Positions 1 through 10,242 of a DNA stretch of 64,000 bases are shown in pieces (positions within the stretch are counted from its first letter, which is position 1; each line of letters begins with the position of its first letter). This stretch comes from Paragordius varius (lineage: Eukaryota; Nematomorpha), in assembly GCA_964247055.1 (NCBI GenBank), contig OZ176058.1, forward strand, positions 4,836,001 to 4,900,000, written 5' to 3'. The notes under the pieces are model-generated. The model was not told where the DNA came from. It saw only the letters and a program-made list of their open reading frames with translations, and searched no databases. The position numbers and the translations under genes were made by a program.

Positions 1-378
1 CCTTAATTTTTAAAAATATAAATCATTGTTTTAAATGTAAAGTATAATATTGATATGTATATTGGCGACACAATCAATTATATATTTTATATTTTAATTG
101 TATTATAAGGTTTATAAAAGTATGGTTGTCTTTTTTTAAAAAATATTTGTCCTTATATTTTTACTTTTTGTTCGTATAATTTGAGTTTTTACTGTATATA
201 TATATATATTCCCAGTATGCAACTCAAAACAATGAGTTATTCTTTAAATATCTACTTTAGAAAAGTTCAGTGGCTTTCTCTAAAAAAAATTCTTTCACAT
301 TCTGTTTAATTTTAATTTTTATCGTATAAAAATGTAACAATTTTATATAATTTCAATTATTACTGTATACATATATAG

Positions 379-567
379 GGTTCAACGTTAGATCGTATAG
401 ATTACAGTATTGAACATTCGACGCAAACCATAAGCACAGGTTTAACCGAATTAACTAAAGCGGCAACTTTGCATAGCAGAGCGTCTTATGGCAAACTTTT
501 ATGCATTTTCTCGTTGGCTTTTTTAGTTTTACTCTTGTGCGTGGCATTAATTATTCTGAAATTATAA
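379..567 (+). CDS. STX16: Syntaxin-16-like SNARE, last exon
   Basis: Codes for the C-terminal end of a Qa-SNARE, which drives fusion of endosome-derived vesicles with the trans-Golgi network. The exon follows a 3' splice site (TATATAG) and opens in phase 0 with GSTLDRIDYSIE, matching the end of the syntaxin-16 SNARE helix (family consensus GTVLDRIDYN). After a short linker comes a hydrophobic anchor of about 20 residues (LLCIFSLAFLVLLLCVALII), then LKL and a TAA stop: 62 codons plus stop. This is the usual tail-anchor topology. Earlier exons would lie upstream of the window. A family M terminus (TTACTG) ends about 16 bases before the 3' splice site, so the upstream intron ends in mobile-element sequence. 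Syntaxin-16 is preferred over other Qa-SNAREs because of the LDRIDYN match. Orthology is an inference from one exon. Confidence 0.8.
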   Translation, partial: GSTLDRIDYSIEHSTQTISTGLTELTKAATLHSRASYGKLLCIFSLAFLVLLLCVALIILKL

Positions 568-1240
568 TATATTATTCCTATTCGTATTTATTAATTGATT
601 GATTGATGTTATACAGTAAAGAAGAAATAAATACAAAACTTGAAATTTGATATCTAGTTTATTCATGTTTTGTATATCGAAAACTACATCATTTTTTTGA
701 ATTCATTATGATATTCAATTAATTGAATGTAGTCTTGTATTACAGTAAAATTGAAATTACATGGACAAAACGTGAGAATATGACAAATATTATTATCTAA
801 AAGGCATCCATACTTTTTAATAAATGTTTCCCCTATAAGCTACTTAGTTACAATTTTAAAATATAGAATTGATTGTGTTAGTATTATGTATCTTTATTTC
901 ACACTCTGCCGTTTAAAACAATGAATTATATCGATATAAATCTTAAAAAGTATGGTTGTCTTTTAAAAAAATATTTTTCTTGATATTTTTACGTTTTGTC
1001 CGTATAATTTTATTTTTTACAGTAATATTTAAAATTATAAAGACAGAACATAGAAAGTTGAAACTAATTTGGTTTATCTTTTGCTCAATATAAAGCAGAC
1101 GATATTGTTTTTATAATGTTTTCGATTCTACATAAACTTTTAAATAATATGATCTGTTAAATTACAATAAAAAACAAAATTAGAAACTCAAATTTTACTT
1201 GGTTGAACAAGGAAAATTGAAATAAAAACTGTTATATAAT

Positions 1241-1310
1241 AGAGCGTCTTATGTAAACATTTATTCATCTCGCTAGCTTTTTTAATTTTACTTTTCTGTA
1301 CGTGGCATTA
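1241..1310 (+). pseudogene. Echo of the syntaxin last exon
   Basis: About 70 bases resembling exon positions 478-548, starting AGAGCGTCTTATG and ending GTGGCATTA. It covers the stretch coding for the membrane anchor. It lies about 670 bases past the stop codon, contains small indels, and has no start or 3' splice site of its own. It looks like a partial duplication of the exon rather than a second gene. Confidence 0.75.
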
Positions 1311-1780
1311 TTACAGTAGCATATGTCATAATACATTATTAGTCCGTAATAAAATAAAAAATTGTTTTTTTTAAAAAAACAAGCCTAGTTGTATATACAC
1401 ATATCCATAATAGCCCCTTGTTTTTTTATTCTTTTATGGACTAATATTGTTTTATAGCCATACGCTACTGTATTATGAAATTATAAATTTCTCATTTATT
1501 TATAATTTTTTGTAATGTTATTCACATTAAAATAATGAAAAATAACACTTGTTTCTTAAATATAATTGATCGTTTTAATTGGTATTAAATTGAAATGTAA
1601 ATTAAACAATCAATTATATATCTTGTAAATTAATTAATTGATATTTGGAAAAAATTACATAAGGTTGTCTTTTGAAAGAAATATATTTCGAATTTTTATT
1701 TATATGTATATTTTTATTACAATTTTCGTGAATTTAAGGTGTAAAGTCCGACTTTTACAAACACTTCATATCCTTTATTA

Positions 1781-2090
1781 CAGTAAAAATTGAAATTATA
1801 CTATGGACAAAACGTAAAAAAATAGATACAATTTTTTTTTCAAAAGACAACCACCATACTTTTTTAACTGCCTTAATTTATCCTATAAAAATATTTATTT
1901 AATTATAATTGTAAAATACATAATTGATTCTGTGTTATCAATTATTACTCTAAATTATACTTTGCAGTTTAAAACAATGAGTTATATTTTAAAAATAAAC
2001 ACGAATTAAAAATATGGTCGTCATTTTGAAAAACATATTTGTCTTTATATTTTTACGTTTTGTCTTTCCTTATAATTTCAATTTTTACTG
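1781..2090. mobile_element. Family M element, full-length copy
   Basis: An inverted-repeat element of about 310 bp. It begins CAGTAAAAATTGAAATTATA and ends with the complement, TTCAATTTTTACTG, and is flanked on both sides by TA (1779-1780 and 2091-2092). The terminal repeats run well over 80 bp and share the ACAAAACGTAAAAA and ACAACCA..TACTTTTT blocks. There is no open frame. CAGT/ACTG ends with a TA duplication are typical of Tc1/mariner-class elements, so I infer a non-autonomous (MITE) member of that class. No transposase was seen in the window. Confidence 0.8.
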
Positions 2091-3704
2091 TAAATACCAC
2101 AATGTCTACAGTCCACACAATCGATAAAGCGGTAATTACCAATTATATCCTGTGCCCATACAACGAAACAAAGATAATGGACTATATTATAAAAACAAAA
2201 TATTTATAAGTTAAAGATTATATTTTTGGACATAATAACATATAAAAAGTACAGTGAATTTTGATATTATACGGACAAAACCTAAAAATATAAAGACAAA
2301 TATTTTTCTTCTAAAGGACAACCATACTTTTTTAAACTTTATTTTTAAAAATATAAATTATTATTTTAAATTGTAAAATATAAATTGATATGTATATTGG
2401 TGACACAATCAATTATATATATTTTATAATTCAAATTATATAATTTAATGAGAACAATTAAAGATTATAAAAGTATGGTAGTCTTTTAGAAAAAAATATT
2501 ATTCCGTATATTTTGCTTTTTGTCCGTATAATTTCGGTTTTGTTTTTTTTATTGTTGAGTTTTTGTACAAAAATTTAATATTCATTATATTTCGTGACTT
2601 AAAACAATGTGCAACAAAAAATATAAAGTTTAATAAAATATGGCTATTTTAATAAAAATAGTTGAAAATTTAAAGATGTAATTAAAACGTAAAAACATAC
2701 GTTCATATTTTTTTAAAAGCTGTCGTTTTGGAATTTTTATTAAAATATAACTCATTGTTTTAAATAAACAAATAATTATACAATTTTTATTAAATAATAT
2801 ATAGAAAAAATTTAGGCGCAAAAAAGTACGGTTGTGTTTTGAAACATACAGTAAAAATTGAAATACGGACAAAACGTAAAAATATAAAGACATTCTTTTC
2901 CAAAAACAATCTACTTATTAAAACCTTGAATTATCCTATAAAAAATCATTAAAATTCAATTGTAAAATAAATATAATTAAATTTGATCTTTATTTTATAC
3001 TTTACAATTCAAAACAATGAGTTAAATTTAAAATATCTAAGGTTTTAAAAGTATGGTTGTCTTTTACAAAAAATTTTTTTCTTTAATTTTTACATTTGTC
3101 CGTAATTTTAAATCTAAATTGGTACGCACCTCCTTCAATACAACATGCTTTAAAATATAAAAAAGTAGCAGGTAAGACAATATCTTAAAATGGCAACCAT
3201 ATTAATGGTTTTCTTAAATATATATTAATATTAAAATTTTAAGGTTATTTTATTTTAATTTCGTGACTTAAAACGATGGGTTTGCGTTAAAAATATCAAA
3301 ATCAATATAGAGAAATATATAACTGAAATTATACGGACAAATATTTTTTTCCAAAAGACAACCATACTTAACCTTAACTTTTCTCATATTATTGCAATTT
3401 AAAAATATAAAATTAATTGTGTCACCAATATACATATTAATTTTATATCAATTTAAAACAATGATTTTAATTCTTAAAATCAAGTTAAAAAAATATGTCT
3501 TTTAGACAAAATTATTTGTCTTTATTTTTTTACATTTTGTATCATAATTTCAATTTTTACTGTATTATTTTTTAGTTATTCTACATAAATTACACTACAC
3601 TTAATTTTTAATTGAGAATTTTTAGATACTATGTAAATTAATTTAAATAAAAATGATTGTTGGATTATATTTACTAACTAGTTAATTATATTATAAAATC
3701 AACC

Positions 3705-5859
3705 ATGACTACTGTATTAAAGACATGTAAATCTTTATTTATAATTTTGCACATTATTATTACAACAATGATTTCGATTAAAAATCATGGAATTGTGAAA
3801 AGCCAATCATCAGCTTTTGGAAATAAAATTAATCCAAATTTATTGCGACGAAAAAAATGGAGAAATTCAGCACGAAATCCTCAAACATTTGACCAATTTG
3901 ATGTTTATGATGATAATTCTTTTTACCCTGAACAAGGGGGACGACCAATAAACGCCGAAAATACAGTAAAAACTTAAAATATTTATACTGTAAAAATAAT
4001 TTAAATTATACGGACAAAACGCAAAAATATGAAAACAAATATTTTTTGAAAGGTTATTATATATTATTTAAATCTTGATTTTTTAAAATATATCATTGTT
4101 TTAAATGGAAAGTGTGAAATAGAAATATATATTAATAGCAGAATTGATTATACAAACGTTATTAAAAAGCTTATACATGAAAAAATTTGGTTTAAAAAAG
4201 TATGGTTGTCCTTTTGAAAAATATATCTTTATATTTTCACGTTTTGTCCGCATAATTTCCATTTTTGCTGTATATATTGAGGGTGTTACTAAAATCATCA
4301 TCCCTTTTACTTGTTTTCCAACACGGATAAAAAACATATGTTTCAAAAAGTATAGTTAACTTAATTTTTTTGTTCTATCTTTATACTAATTAATTTATAC
4401 TGTACTATATCCCATTTTACAATGTAAAATTTAGTAATATGGTTTGAAAAAAGTATGTTTGACTTTCAAAAATGTTTGACTTTTATGATTTACGCTTAAT
4501 TTTAATTTTTACTGTATCTTTTTTAATAAATCCAATTTTGTCATTATATAATTTCAATTGCTGTAATATATAATGTATAAAGCAGGAGTTATACACTGGC
4601 CTGACCCCAACATTGCTTCATAAAATGATTACAAGCTTATTATTTTACCTTTTATCTTAATAGTATTATCATTTTATTTTAGGTATTGTTGGTATAATTT
4701 AAATTAGGTTTTATCCTTGTATAATTTATATTTTTACTGTATTTACAGACTAAATCTAATTTTGACTTTATAAATTTTTACTGATAAATAATTTTTCTCA
4801 CATAAGCTATTTAGTTACAATTGTAAAATTAAGAATTAATTGTGTTTGTAATATCCTATTAGACTTAAAATAATGAGTTATTTTGAAATAAATTAAGGTT
4901 TTAAATAGTATGTTTGTCTTATAAGAAAATAACATGTGTCTTTATATTTTTACGTTATGTCCGTATAATTTCAGTTTTTACTGACATAATAGGAGTTATT
5001 TCAAAGGCCTGGCCCCAAAATTGCTTTATAAGCTTTCTTTTTTACCTTTTATAATGGTATTTTCGTTTTATTTTGACGTTTTGTCCGTATAATTTTAATT
5101 AGGTTTTATTTTTATATAATTTCAATTTTTACTGTATTTTTATACTAAATCCAATTTTGTCTTATTATAAATTTCTGACAAATAATTTTTCCCATATATG
5201 CTATTTAGTTACTGTAAAATAAAGTATTAATTGTGTTATTGTTATATATCTTTATTTTAAACTTTGCCATTTAAAACAATGAGTTATATTGAAATAAATC
5301 AACATTTATAAAGTATGGTTGTTGTCTTTTACAAAAAAAAATCTGTCTTTATATTTTTACGTTTTGTCCGTATAATTTCAGTTTTACTGACAAAATAGGA
5401 CTATTTCAGAAGCCTGGCTCCAATTTTTCTTTATAAGCTTACTTTCTTACCTTTAATCCTTATAGTATTTTCGTTTTGTCCGTATAATTTCAGTTTTTAC
5501 TGTAATATTTTTCTACAATATAGGATTTATTTCAGAGGCCTGGTAACAACTTTGCTTCGTACGAGGAATATCCATTCCAATATTTTCATTACAGTGATTT
5601 TGTACCAATTATATATCCCAAGCATAAAACATCGCGGAAAGGTAAAAAACATCGACATTTCATAGTGGTTAATCCGTTCAATCGTCAACGCCATAAAAAT
5701 AAAATGCTAAATCAAGGTCATTTTAAACCAAAAAATAAACCTAAAAGGAGAAACAATAGAAATAAAGGCAAACCTGCCCGGAAAAATAATCCAAGAAAAA
5801 TGAATCAAAAGGTTTTTAAGAGCAAAAAAAGTCCGAATTCAAACATAAAATTAGATTAA
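3705..5859 (+). CDS. Secreted basic Lys/Arg/Asn-rich protein, two exons, unknown function
   Basis: Proposed exons are 3705-3965 and 5536-5859, joined in phase 0 for 194 residues. The first ATG opens a hydrophobic signal-like segment (residues about 10-24, FIILHIIITTMI). A dibasic stretch (RRKK, about residue 48) and an acidic/aromatic patch (DQFDVYDDNSFY) follow. Exon 2 begins RPGNNFASYEEYPFQYF and then turns strongly basic (KNKPKRRNNRNKGKPARKNN) up to the stop. The 5' splice site is the start of a family M copy (ACA|GTAAAAAC). The 3' splice site is TTATTTCAG|AGG, and degenerate copies of it lie upstream in the intron. No family was recognised. The basic tail could bind nucleic acid or acidic glycans, or be a cleaved peptide precursor; this is speculation. 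The two-exon model rests on matching phase and splice signals only. Confidence 0.6.
3963..4272. mobile_element. Family M copy supplying the 5' splice site of the secreted-protein gene
   Basis: Starts with TACAGTAAAAAC at the end of exon 1, followed by TTATACGGACAAAACGC and the usual inner blocks. It ends ATTTTTGCTGTA after the complementary arm (ATGGTTGTCC, CACGTTTTGTCCG). The first bases may be a small nested fragment, because a second TACTGTAAAAAT follows at 3985. The exon-1 donor dinucleotide GT at 3966-3967 lies inside the element's terminal CAGTAAAA. Confidence 0.65.
4580..5460 (+). repeat. Three upstream echoes of the exon-2 acceptor region
   Basis: The sequence around the true 3' splice site (5523-5565: AGGATTTATTTCAGAGGCCT, then GGTAACAACTTTGCTTC) is repeated in degenerate form at about 4580-4640 (GGAGTTATACACTGGCCTGA), 4984-5060 (GGAGTTATTTCAAAGGCCTG) and 5388-5460 (GGACTATTTCAGAAGCCTGG). 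Each is followed by a shared tail (GCTTTATAAGCTT.. TTTTTACCTTT) and preceded by a family M right end. Only the last echo keeps a good CAG. Spacing is about 400, 400 and 135 bases. The remainder of the 3966-5535 intron is family M sequence. Confidence 0.75.
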
Positions 5860-6314
5860 GACTTTACTTTATTGATGTATAGTTTTAAGTTATGTTAATA
5901 ATATATGTAATAATTTACTATGATTTATATTAATGTAATAAATGGTATTTGAAATTATTTTATTTCTAGAGTTTTTATTTTTTATATAAAATGATATTAT
6001 ACGTACAAAGTGTAAATTAAGAATATTTTTCAAGACAACACATAATTTATCACCTCGATTTTCTCAGAAAAACAATTTGATTACAATAATTCTCGATAAT
6101 ACCTAAATGATGATTTTTTTGAACAAATAAAGATTTGAAAAATAGGGTTGCCCGATCATTCGATAAATTAGTTAATCCCCTCAATTATATAATAACCCGT
6201 GTTTATTATTCCTCTTTTATCAATAAAACATTAGGTTTTTTTCTGTTTTGCTTTATGATAATATTTTTGCTGCAATTTAAACGCCTAAACTTTTCTCTTG
6301 CAAGACTCAATATA
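5860..6314. other. Region between convergent genes, no gene seen
   Basis: Lies between the stop of the secreted-protein gene (+) and the 3' end of BCNT1 (-). AATAAA-type signals are present just past the secreted-protein stop (near 5938), but AT content makes them weak evidence. An 84-codon open frame on the plus strand (6135-6389) partly overlaps the antisense of the BCNT echo and has no start context or family match, so it is not called. Confidence 0.5.
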
Positions 6315-6450
6315 ATTCATTTATTTATATCACAATTTTCGTTTTGTTTTAAGGTCTGCTTGATGACTAAGTGTATTAGATTTAGCTAAAAAATTAACCG
6401 CATCCTTATTTTTTTTTAAATCTTTACAGATATTCAATAACTTTTTGCTA
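6315..6450 (-). pseudogene. Echo of the BCNT1 last exon
   Basis: A degenerate copy of the antisense of the BCNT1 3' end. It shares ATCACAATTTTCGTTTTG, GTCTGCTTGATGAC and AAATCTTTACAGATATTC with the true exon at about 6594-6720. It lies just beyond the stop codon in the direction of transcription and carries indels and stops, so it is a fragment and not a coding alternative. Confidence 0.75.
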
Positions 6451-6597
6451 CTTTTAATCATATGATAACTTTAGTTTGTTGATTCCCTCAAATGAAAATT
6501 GTGTTGTACTAAATTACTTTTTCTGTTTTGTCTTTAAATAAATTTTTACTAAGTTATAAAACCAATTATCTCTTTTGTTTTATAATTAATTTATTTG

Positions 6598-7973
6598 TCA
6601 CAATTTTCGTTTTGCTCTAAGATCTGCTTGATGACAAAGTCTATCAACCCTGGCTAAAAATTGAAGTTGACCGACGGCACTGCCCTTACTTTTAGTAAAT
6701 CTTTCCAGATCATTCGATAACTCTTGCTTATTAATGCCTTCAATTGACTCAATATTATTTTGTAGGTGAGACCAACTCGATTGTGTCATACTTAAAACAG
6801 ATGGCGTTTTTTTCTTTATAAGACCTGGGTTTTTAAAATGCAGTAATAAACTATTGCTTGATGATTTTGATAAAGAAAGGCAACTATTTTTATGATGATT
6901 ATTATTGGCAAATAAGGTATTATTATCATCACATTTTTTCCTTTTACATGAATTGGGTTGAAGTTGTTGATCTTTGAGAACTTTTTCGTTGTCTTTGGGA
7001 TTTTTTAGGTCTTGGCTAATGAAAAAAGTTAAATTTGAATTTAAAAAAGCAATATCTGAAAATTAAAAGACAAATATTTATAAAACTTGATTTTCTAAAA
7101 AATTTGAGGTTGTAAAAATGTATAAAAAGAAAACTAAAAACAGTTATATATAAAAATTTGAGTTTTTAAAAAGTAACTAATCGTTCGGAGTTACCAAAAT
7201 AAGAAGGCATACAAATTGAAATTATACAGAAAAACAAAATAATATTAAAACAAACTTTTAAAAAATTAATTATTTTCATATAAAATTACCATTTTGATCT
7301 ATCAATTATGAGTGCATTACCAATTTATATCTCTTTTACGCGTTCGACAACCCAAAACGATTAAAAAAAGAATTGAAAAGTATGGTATGGTTGTATTTTA
7401 AAATAATTTATTTGCTGTTTTTATGTGTTTGTATAATTTTAATTTTGATTATAAAACTAAAGGAATAAATGAAAGAAAAGGTGAACAAAGGGAAATATTT
7501 GTATAATTGTTGAAAGATTGATTTTTTAAATTCAAACCTATCGTTTGAGGTGGCAAAATATATATGCAAGAAATTGATAAAATTACATAACAAATTTTTT
7601 ATCTATTTAATTTTATATTTGGAGCAAAATAAATAATTGCGATAAATTAATAAAATTTAACATTCTACAGGTAAAATAATATTCAGATTAATTGCTGTCA
7701 GTATTTCATCGAGTTGTAGCCTTCAATTAAAAGTGTAAATTTTTTTATTTCTATTAAAAACTGGAAATAAATAAAATTTGAAAAATTTAGAATCCATAAT
7801 TTACTTACCCATTTAATTCGGTAAATTTTCTCCAGACATCAGATTTTATATTTTTATCAGGCAATATTTTGGTTTCAGAATTTTTCCTAATATTAGAAAA
7901 CAAAACAATACTTTTCAACCGTTTTGATTTTGGGAACATAGTCCTCATCACTGGTGTTCGAATCATCATTCAT
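6598..7973 (-). CDS. CFDP1: BCNT/CFDP1 (SWC5/Yeti) chromatin-remodelling protein, three exons
   Basis: BCNT proteins are SRCAP/SWR1-type complex subunits that help exchange histone H2A.Z. Exons are 7973-7912, 7886-7809 and 7015-6598 (transcript order), giving 185 codons plus stop with all phases matching. The N-terminus has the acidic family motif (SNTSDEDYVPK, residues 5-15). KSDVWRKF (about 35-42) matches the conserved E/D-x-W-x-x-F block. The C-terminal BCNT-C domain spans about 115-185: KKKTPSVLSMTQSSW, then IEGINKQELSNDLERFTKSK, then FLARVDRLCHQADLRAKRKL, aligned to the family's LDW.. EEGI.. FLDRVDHRQFEIERDLR. At 185 residues it is shorter than human CFDP1 (about 299) but keeps the conserved ends. 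The first intron is 25 nt. The ATG at 7973 was chosen because the ATG four bases upstream is closed by TGA after three codons. It is head to head with RNF121 fragment C. Confidence 0.88.
7887..7911 (-). other. 25-nt intron in BCNT1
   Basis: Reads GTATTGTTTTG..TAATATTAG, 25 nt in all, between codon pieces AA and G (Lys). If retained, translation ends at TAA within the intron. The second BCNT copy has the same 25-nt length, with GT and AG ends kept (63532-63556). Confidence 0.85.
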
Positions 7974-9123
7974 GCATAAAACAAATGCGTTAAAATTAAA
8001 AAATTACATTTTTTAAATACCAGTATATATAAATATATAGATTTAAATAGATATAGTTGAAATATATAAATTAAAACTTCTATCTGGCTAATCATTCTAA
8101 TCCATAGTAAAAATGTCCTTATTTAATGAATATCTTTGAGAGGAAAATGCATCAGATTACTGAGCTATTTATTATTGGAATTTGTAGGGATTCATCATAG
8201 AATGATCAAAAAATTTAATCATTGTTATAAATGTAAATAACACTTCGATTAAAAATGGGGTATCTAAATGCCTCAGACTAATTTTAAGTTAGGATTAAGA
8301 AACTACTTAATTTAAATTAATTTTAATAAAAATTATATAAATATGCTAATACATCCGACAAAAATTTCGTTTTAAAAATTTTATGTCAAGCTACTTCAAG
8401 GCCATTTAAAAAATTTTTTGCAAAATATCATCTTCGTTAAGTTTTAAGGGTAAAATAAAGCTAATTTGGATTTGATTTGCATTAAACATTAATATAAATA
8501 GAGGTGGTTTAATTTGTATTATTTTTCTATTTTACCATTGCAAACATGTCTTATTGACTAAATTTTTACCTAAAGTTCCAAACTTTGAATAAAATTTTTC
8601 ATAAATTTCTGTTTTTTATGTTATATAAGTGAAAATTTTGCCATGTTTTTGATTCCTTCCATATTTTATATAAAATTTTTGATTTCAAACAGGCCTGGGG
8701 TATTATTACCAATTCGAATCAAGGACTCAAATGAATGTTTTGTATCCAAATGTTTAATATATTTTTATACGAAAATGTTAGGCTATCTAGAAATTATATG
8801 ATTTGTTGTAAATTTACCATAGAATTATCCAAAAATTTACTCTTTGTTATCTAAATATATTATTAATAAAGTCTTAATTCTATTTAAAAATACATCACAT
8901 ACAAATATTTAAATGGCTCAAAAACTCTAATTCTTTGCCTAGGTCAATAATGGGTTAGTTTTCCTTGAAAGGATTGATATTTTTAATGTTAGATATGACA
9001 AAATAAAAGGAATTTTTTTGAAAATTAAAATTATAAGCAATTTATAAAAAGCTCTGATAAAATTATTTTATCCGTTTACAAAAAATTTAATCAACTGTAC
9101 CACATTTTATATCAATAAAACAC
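7974..9123. promoter_or_regulatory. Divergent intergenic region between BCNT1 and RNF121 fragment C
   Basis: 1.15 kb separates the start codons of BCNT1 (-) and RNF121 exon 1 (+), so any promoter is probably shared. The same pair and orientation recur at 61.7-63.5 kb, which supports an ancestral head-to-head unit. No core promoter motif can be singled out at this AT content. A family T element occupies 8238-8757. Confidence 0.5.
8238..8757 (+). mobile_element. Family T element, copy i
   Basis: A copy of a roughly 500-585 bp repeat. It starts near TAACACTTCGATT and GGGGTATCTAAA, contains ATGTCAAGCTACTTC and GCCATGTTTTTGATTCC, and ends AATTCGAATCAAGGACTC.. TTAA. Both ends are eroded. The copy at 61807-63022 lies in the matching position of the inverted duplicate, so this insertion predates that duplication. 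It has no coding capacity. Confidence 0.75.
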
Positions 9124-9638
9124 ATGGCCTTTTCTCATCTAAATCGATCCAATTCGCCTTCAACGGAATCTACGTAAGATTAAACTATAACTAAAGTAAA
9201 AATAAAAATAATAAAGACAAAACTTAAAACATAGAATTAACCATATTTTATCAAAATACCGTTTTACTTTTCTAAACCTTACTTTCAACTATCTATGTGC
9301 ATTTGTAAAATATATTGCATTTGTTAATTTCTGTAACCATTTTTACATACTTTGCAGTTTAAATCCATCAATTATATGTAAATTACAACAGTTTTTGCAA
9401 AAAAAGCTTTTAACGTCTTTTGTTAAACTAATTTCAATTTTTTCTTAATAAATTCACAAACAAAATTTATTCTAAACTTTTAAACTTAAATCTTAGAAAT
9501 TCTCAGGAGAAATGGCATATTGAACATGCCGGACATGAAAAGATGCATTCTCAAATGATGGCCATTATTGTGCTTGTCATGGTTTTGGCTCAAATATTCC
9601 TATTTCTTTGGAGACGAAACGCCATTAAATCATATCAG
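9124..9638 (+). pseudogene. RNF121: RNF121 fragment C: exons 1 and 2 only
   Basis: Exon 1 (9124-9173) starts ATGGCCTTTTCTCATC and ends TCTAC|GTAAGA (phase 2). Exon 2 (9497-9638) follows TCTTAG and reads TNSQEKWHIEHAGHEKMHSQ, then a hydrophobic segment MMAIIVLVMVLAQIFLFLW, and ends KSYQ|GTGATT. It matches the N-terminus of RNF121 (EEQWRVEHARMHAKHRGHEAMHAEM) and copy B exons 1-2 at 61.2-61.7 kb. The open frame is intact, but no later RNF121 exon follows on this strand. Similarity to copy B stops right after the exon-2 splice donor, so this is a truncated duplicate. It could still be transcribed from the shared BCNT promoter. Confidence 0.85.
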
Positions 9639-9657
9639 GTGATTTTAAATTTACATT

Positions 9658-10242
9658 TTAACACTTTGATTCAAATTGGGGTATCTAAATACCCCAGACA
9701 AAATTAAAGTTAAGATTTTTGAAAAACTACTGAAGGAAACGGTCCCAATTTAAATTTATGCTTCTATCCTAATATAAATTATATAAATATGTCAAAATAT
9801 CTAAATAAAATTTTGTTTTGAAAAAAAGGTTTCATGTCAAACTACTTCGACGCCATTTTTAATTTGCAGAATTTTTGTAAAATATCGTCTTCATTAAGTG
9901 TTAAGGGTAAAACTAAAGCTAATTTTTTATTTAAATCACATCTAACATTGATAGAAATAGAAAAAGCGATTTATTTTGTATTATTTTTCAATTTTACAAT
10001 TTGACACATGGTACGTTGTCGAATTTTTTACCTTTCGGTTTTAGCTTAAAATAAGTAATGTCAAGTATTTTAAAATATTTTTTATATATTTCGGTTTATT
10101 AATGTTATATAAGTGCAAAATTTTGCCATGTCTTCGATTCCTTCCATATTTAAAATATTTGATTTTTAAACAGGCCTGGGGTATCCAACTACCCCAATTT
10201 GAATCGAAGGACTAAAATGAATGTGTTGTATTTAGGTGTTAA
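9658..10242 (+). mobile_element. Family T element, copy ii (best-preserved, 585 bp)
   Basis: Bounded by TTAA on both sides (9658-9661 and 10239-10242). The left end is CACTTTGATTCAAATTGGGG followed by a small palindrome (GGGGTATCTAAATACCCC). The right end carries GGGGTATCCAACTACCCC and AATTTGAATCGAAGGAC, an inverted match to the left end, then an extra 30-base tail to TTAA. No open frame. TTAA targets are characteristic of piggyBac-type transposons, so I infer a non-autonomous relative. It sits 20 bases after the exon-2 donor of RNF121 fragment C. Confidence 0.8.

Larger units (their letters stand above)
568..3704. other. Gene-free stretch filled with family M element copies
   Basis: No coding exon was recognised apart from the syntaxin echo at 1241-1310. 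The stretch holds many whole and partial copies of the M inverted-repeat element, recognisable by CGGACAAAACGTAAAAAT and its complement, and by GACAACCATACTTTTT and its complement, together with simple AT-rich sequence. Copies lie head to tail and in both orientations, at roughly 740-1025, 1781-2090, 2255-2560, 2840-3120 and 3310-3570. Copy edges other than 1781-2090 are approximate. Confidence 0.7.

Noticed and set aside
379-567. AG-AC type intron ends at family M termini (as in Fritillaria)
   Set aside because: Such ends would be C|AGTAAAA..TTTAC|TG. They do not give the right frame before the syntaxin exon or in the secreted-protein gene, and every intron that could be resolved here is GT-AG.
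4101-4359. Overlapping frames of 81 and 71 codons on opposite strands
   Set aside because: Both lie inside a family M copy; the inverted-repeat arms produce them.
6135-6389. 84-codon plus-strand frame
   Set aside because: It overlaps the antisense of the BCNT echo, is rich in Phe/Leu/Ile as expected for AT-rich chance frames, and has no family match.
7040-7065. Alternative BCNT1 exon-3 acceptor at TTTTCAG|ATATTGC
   Set aside because: It gives the wrong phase after exon 2 (a stop follows). The TTTTTTCATTAG|CCAAGACC site at 7015 restores the frame.
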